From NCBI GenBank assembly GCA_002404295.1, contig DHJK01000205.1, positions 1-9,033 of the forward strand: a stretch of DNA of 9,033 nt, given 5' to 3'. The notes below the pieces were generated by a model that made no database searches, was not told the DNA's origin, and worked only from the letters and a program-made list of their open reading frames with translations. Made by a program: the position numbers and the translations under genes. This document shows, one piece after another, positions 6,531 through 9,033 of the stretch (within the stretch, counting starts at the first letter, position 1; each line of letters begins with the position of its first letter). Source of the DNA: Legionellales bacterium UBA4722. Lineage in GTDB: Bacteria > Pseudomonadota > Gammaproteobacteria > DSM-16500.

Positions 6531-7465
6531 TGACAGCAATACGTCAGTTTGCAGCGATCGGCGAAGCCATGATTGAGCTTTGCCATCAAAAAGAAAGAAC
6601 ATTGGGCATGAGTTTTGCGGGTGATTCACTGAATACATCCGTCTACCTTGCTCGTCTTTTTTCGGCGACTCAAACTCGTGTCAATTATATCACATTGCTA
6701 GGCACAGACCCTTACAGCGAGATGATGCTCGCAGATTGGAAACGCGAAGGCATTAACACTGAATACGTTGACCAACTCGCACACAAACTACCTGGTCTTT
6801 ATTTAATTCGTACTGATACCTCAGGAGAGCGATCGTTTTATTTTTATAGATCGCAGTCTGCAGCGCGTGAATTATTCACTGCTGAGCATGCAACAAAGAT
6901 TGAAACCACCCTACTTCATATGGATTATTTATATTTATCCAATATTACCCTCGCCATACTAGAACAAGAAAAATATAAACGACTCATTACCATACTTGAA
7001 AAAGCAAAAAAAAATGGCGCTACCATTATTTTTGATACCAATTACAGACCCTCTCTTTGGCCCGATGTAGAAACAGCACAACGCGCAACACAAGATGTCA
7101 TGCGTTTAGTCGACATTAGTTTAGTTACATTCGATGATGAAACAAAATTATTTGGCGATAAAACACCTGAACAAACCGCAGATCGTTTACATAGGTTGGG
7201 CGCTAAAGAAGTCGTTGTTAAATGTGGCGCTGAACCGTGCGTTGTCTCTTTCGCAGGTGAACGACGATGGGTACCCGGGCGTGTAGTTGAAAAAGTAGTA
7301 GATACGACTTCTGCCGGTGATGCCTTTAACGCAGGCTATCTAGCCGCACGTTGGCAGAATTATTCACCCATGGAGGCCGCTCGTTATGGTCACACGTTAG
7401 CAAGCACTGTTATTCAACATGCGGGTGCTATTATTCCGCAAAATGTCATGCCTAACGTTTTTTAA
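6530..7465 (+). CDS. kdgK: 2-keto-3-deoxygluconate kinase (PfkB family)
   Basis: KdgK phosphorylates 2-keto-3-deoxygluconate with ATP to KDPG, which the divergent eda product cleaves. The ribokinase/PfkB fold is clear. The N-terminal FAAIGEAMIEL (7-17) and the substrate-side GDSLNTSVYLARL (31-43) match KdgK-type kinases. The C-terminal PfkB signature DTTSAGDAFNAG (258-269) holds the anion hole and catalytic base Asp264. The ending VIQHAGAIIP is typical of KdgK, so the C-terminus is intact despite the ankyrin fragment that begins over it. The length of 311 fits E. coli KdgK (309). The ATG overlaps the stop of the small basic ORF by one base (TAATG), implying coupled translation. Another PfkB sugar kinase is possible from motifs alone, but the eda neighbour makes KdgK the best call. 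Confidence 0.88.
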   Translation: MTAIRQFAAIGEAMIELCHQKERTLGMSFAGDSLNTSVYLARLFSATQTRVNYITLLGTDPYSEMMLADWKREGINTEYVDQLAHKLPGLYLIRTDTSGERSFYFYRSQSAARELFTAEHATKIETTLLHMDYLYLSNITLAILEQEKYKRLITILEKAKKNGATIIFDTNYRPSLWPDVETAQRATQDVMRLVDISLVTFDDETKLFGDKTPEQTADRLHRLGAKEVVVKCGAEPCVVSFAGERRWVPGRVVEKVVDTTSAGDAFNAGYLAARWQNYSPMEAARYGHTLASTVIQHAGAIIPQNVMPNVF

Positions 7466-7770
7466 GGCTCAAATACAAAACGTAGCGGCTTGTTTAGACA
7501 AGACTTCTACCTTAATCCATTCAATAGATGAAAAGGGCAGAACAGCTTTGCATATTGCCGTATGTACAAGCCGAATAGATATTCTTGAACTTTTGTTGCT
7601 TCGAGGAGCTAAACCTGACGTTAGAGACAATGATGGATGGACCCCCTTAAGTAGATCGATGTTATTGGGTCAATCCAAAAGAAGCTATATTAAATTTATT
7701 TATAAAAGAGTTTGGTGCGCAGGGGAAAGCAGAATTTGACGAATTTATGAATTTTTTTGAACTGCTATAA
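7443..7770 (+). pseudogene. Ankyrin-repeat gene remnant with a frameshift
   Basis: Residues DEKGRTALHIAVCTSRIDILELLLLRGAKPDVRDNDGWTPL form one full ankyrin repeat and the start of the next, so the coding origin is clear. The frame that holds them starts inside kdgK (ATG at 7419 or 7443) with no Shine-Dalgarno at either. After about 7668 it runs out of sense to a stop ending at 7739. The +1 frame from 7669 continues with plausible sequence (VNPKEAILNLFIKEFGAQ, then AEFDEFMNFFELL) to a TAA at 7768-7770. One extra base in the GGG at 7667-7669, or nearby, would explain it. With no start signal of its own and a broken frame, this is most likely a decayed 3' fragment of an ankyrin protein. A sequencing error remains possible for the frameshift but would not supply the missing 5' end. 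Confidence 0.7.
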
Positions 7771-7859
7771 AAATTGTTACCTGATCGGCACGGTCACGGG
7801 CATGATTAAAGCAGATCGATAAATAAATCATATTACACTAGAGACTTATGCGCATTTCT

Positions 7860-7868
7860 TGCTAAAAT
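7860..7868 (+). promoter_or_regulatory. Extended -10 promoter for the exported protein gene
   Basis: TGCTAAAAT (TG at 7860-7861, TAAAAT at 7863-7868) is a good extended -10 element, 29 bases before the start codon at 7897. No convincing -35 is seen. It is the third extended -10 of this type in the window. Confidence 0.4.
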
Positions 7869-7896
7869 ACCCTGAAAATACCCACTGGAGAATACA

Positions 7897-8460
7897 ATGC
7901 GCACCCTTTTATTAATATCCGCTACCTTAAGCAGCCTATTTATCATAAACGCTCATGCAACATCTATTGATACCCCGGCAGCACCTCTGAGCACTCAGAT
8001 CACAACGCCTAACATTGCAACCCATGCAGTGAATGCAATACCTGCGACAGCACAGACGGCGAGCACTCCAGCCCCACAAACCACAATCACACCCAATTTA
8101 AAGGCTAATCTCACTCTCAAACAAGAAGGCCAACGCTTGTACGCACACGTCCTTCTCGAACAGGCTCAAAATAGTAACGGTAAAATCCGTATAGACTGGA
8201 CCCCACCTTCACGTAGCAGCTGCGATAAAAGCACCTATTTCTTACCTTATCAGGGCAAACAGTTTCACACTCAAGCCTATCGCACATTAGGCTATGGCTT
8301 AATCAGTGGAAAATCTATTACCTGCACAGGAACATGGCATGCATCTGTGATCAATGAACAAGGCAAAACGCTAGCAACAGCAACTATCACTATTCAATCA
8401 GTAGATGCATACGCAAACAATACTGCGGCTAAGATGCATTCATTAGCTGTGATTGCCTAA
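7897..8460 (+). CDS. Small exported protein with Thr/Pro/Ala-rich linker
   Basis: The start is well supported by GGAG at 7887-7890, 6 bases before the ATG. Residues 1-21 are a standard Sec signal peptide: Arg2, a hydrophobic core LLLISATLSSLFII, and a cleavage site after AHA at residue 21. The mature protein begins with a low-complexity Thr/Pro/Ala/Gln linker (about 22-68), followed by a compact domain of about 115 residues that looks beta-rich. Its two cysteines, Cys109 and Cys143, could form a disulfide in the periplasm. There is no lipobox cysteine, membrane anchor or enzyme motif. The family is not recognised. The gene is followed after 20 bases by the HxT-motif gene and may be co-transcribed with it. 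A periplasmic or secreted role is inferred from the signal peptide only. Confidence 0.8.
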   Translation: MRTLLLISATLSSLFIINAHATSIDTPAAPLSTQITTPNIATHAVNAIPATAQTASTPAPQTTITPNLKANLTLKQEGQRLYAHVLLEQAQNSNGKIRIDWTPPSRSSCDKSTYFLPYQGKQFHTQAYRTLGYGLISGKSITCTGTWHASVINEQGKTLATATITIQSVDAYANNTAAKMHSLAVIA

Positions 8461-8480
8461 AAAGAACATATTAAAACGAA

Positions 8481-8927
8481 ATGATACCTAAGATTGTTAA
8501 ATTAACTAATCCTCCCCTGCTTAAAGCTGCACACCAGTTAACAGCAAAGGGGAGGTTGGCGATTTCACAAAATAAGTTAGTTTATCTTGATATTGATGAT
8601 GACTATATCCATCAATTATTTCCCGCTTTGAAAAATCAATCTATCCAAAAACCTAATTATTTCGGTGAAAAATCGATAGGTGCGCATATCACGGTGATAT
8701 ATCCAGAAGAACAAAAAATTATTAAACAAATAGAATTCAATCAAGAACATCTATTTTCAATCAAAGAATTAGTCACCGCAGAAATAGGCCAAAAACTATA
8801 TTACGTATTGCTAGTAGAATCATTTTCTTTATTACAACTCAGAAAAAAATATAAACTCCCCAATTTGTTATGTTTCAGGGGATATTCAATAGGATTTCAT
8901 ATCACGATCGGCACTGCTTATAAATAG
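8481..8927 (+). CDS. Probable 2H phosphoesterase-like protein
   Basis: Two His-x-Thr motifs, HIT at residues 69-71 (GAHITVIYP) and at 140-142 (GFHITIGTA), lie 71 residues apart. Each sits in a hydrophobic strand. That is the arrangement that defines the 2H phosphoesterase superfamily (LigT/ThpR, CPDases, AKAP7-type), where the two histidines act on 2',3'-cyclic or 2'-5' linked nucleotide phosphates. The motifs are typically HxT/S flanked by hydrophobic residues, as here. The protein is short (148 residues; LigT has about 176) and the first 65 residues carry no family signature I recognise. The ATG at 8481 has no strong Shine-Dalgarno and lies 20 bases after the exported-protein gene. There is no signal peptide, so it should act in the cytoplasm or be secreted by a non-Sec route. 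The superfamily call is motif-based; the substrate is unknown. Confidence 0.6.
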   Translation: MIPKIVKLTNPPLLKAAHQLTAKGRLAISQNKLVYLDIDDDYIHQLFPALKNQSIQKPNYFGEKSIGAHITVIYPEEQKIIKQIEFNQEHLFSIKELVTAEIGQKLYYVLLVESFSLLQLRKKYKLPNLLCFRGYSIGFHITIGTAYK

Positions 8928-8963
8928 TATTAGAACTATTCAGCGAGTGCAGCTGCTTAGTAC

Positions 8964-9011
8964 ACCTCTCCCCTTGTGGGAGAGGTCGGCGTCGAAGCGA
9001 CGGGTGAGGGG
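8964..9011. repeat. REP-like GC-rich palindromic element
   Basis: ACCTCTCCC (8964-8972) pairs perfectly with GGGAGAGGT (8978-8986) around the loop CTTGT. A second small hairpin GTCG-AAG-CGAC follows at 8991-9001, and GGGTGAGGGG closes the element with partial complementarity to its start. It is much richer in G+C than its surroundings. CCTCTCCC...GGGAGAGG...GGTGAGGG repeats are common in proteobacterial intergenic regions. The contig probably stops here because the element is multi-copy. Confidence 0.7.
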
Positions 9012-9033
9012 CTGTCTCTTATACACATCTGAC
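9012..9033 (+). other. Nextera (Tn5 mosaic end) sequencing adapter
   Basis: CTGTCTCTTATACACATCT (9012-9030) is exactly the 19-base hyperactive Tn5 mosaic end used in Nextera libraries. It is followed by GAC, the first bases of the read-2 side adapter. It is an untrimmed library artefact, not genomic sequence. The natural IS50 ends differ from this hybrid. Confidence 0.98.

Noticed and set aside
7667..7669. Programmed +1 ribosomal frameshift in the ankyrin gene
   Set aside because: There is no slippery codon plus stop arrangement or downstream structure at the shift, and the gene also lacks a start. Decay or a base error explains it more simply.
8923..8940. Terminator hairpin AATAGT/ACTATT at the end of the HxT-motif gene
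   Set aside because: It has only six A-T-rich pairs, no G-C clamp and no T-tract.
9012..9030. Natural Tn5/IS50 transposon end
   Set aside because: The 19 bases match the engineered mosaic end exactly, not the natural outside or inside end, and they stand at the very end of the sequence followed by adapter bases.

Overview
The window looks like the end of a contig from an AT-rich gammaproteobacterium. RoxA, ArfB, CorA, a beta-carbonic anhydrase, Eda and KdgK of gammaproteobacterial type sit beside an ankyrin-repeat gene remnant and two unrecognised proteins with the look of secreted effectors. That mixture suggests a host-associated or amoeba-associated lineage such as the Legionellales (Legionella, Coxiella or Aquicella-like). 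This is inference; no rRNA or tRNA gene is present to confirm it. The last 22 bases are Illumina Nextera adapter, so the biological sequence ends near 9011.

Layout: (1) 1-498 is the 3' end of an unrecognised gene, with a near-perfect internal ribosome binding site. (2) 533-1177 (-) is a beta-carbonic anhydrase, convergent with it. (3) 1392-2456 (+) is a 354-residue unrecognised protein with a charged helical C-terminus. (4) 2472-3989 (-) is a two-gene operon, the CorA Mg2+ channel followed by the ribosome-rescue hydrolase ArfB. (5) 4146-5261 (+) is RoxA, the uL16 arginine hydroxylase, divergent from corA, with a consensus extended -10 promoter. (6) 5262-5723 is a 462-base gene-free gap between convergent genes. 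It holds two inverted-repeat elements, one with perfect 34-bp arms and two inner hairpins. (7) 5724-7465 is a KDG-catabolism divergon: eda (-) and, on the other strand, a 20-codon highly basic ORF translationally coupled (TAATG) to kdgK. (8) 7443-7770 is a frameshifted ankyrin gene remnant. (9) 7897-8927 carries a small exported protein and a small protein with two HxT motifs that resembles a 2H phosphoesterase. (10) 8964-9011 is a REP-like GC-rich palindromic repeat, directly followed by adapter.

Functionally, KdgK phosphorylates 2-keto-3-deoxygluconate to KDPG, and Eda cleaves KDPG to pyruvate and glyceraldehyde-3-phosphate. ArfB and RoxA both act on the ribosome and CorA supplies Mg2+, but only corA and arfB look co-transcribed. 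I see no CRISPR array, complete insertion sequence, phage module or clear defence system. The observations most worth following up are the basic 20-residue peptide upstream of kdgK, the multi-arm 126-bp inverted-repeat element, and the orphan 2H-like protein.
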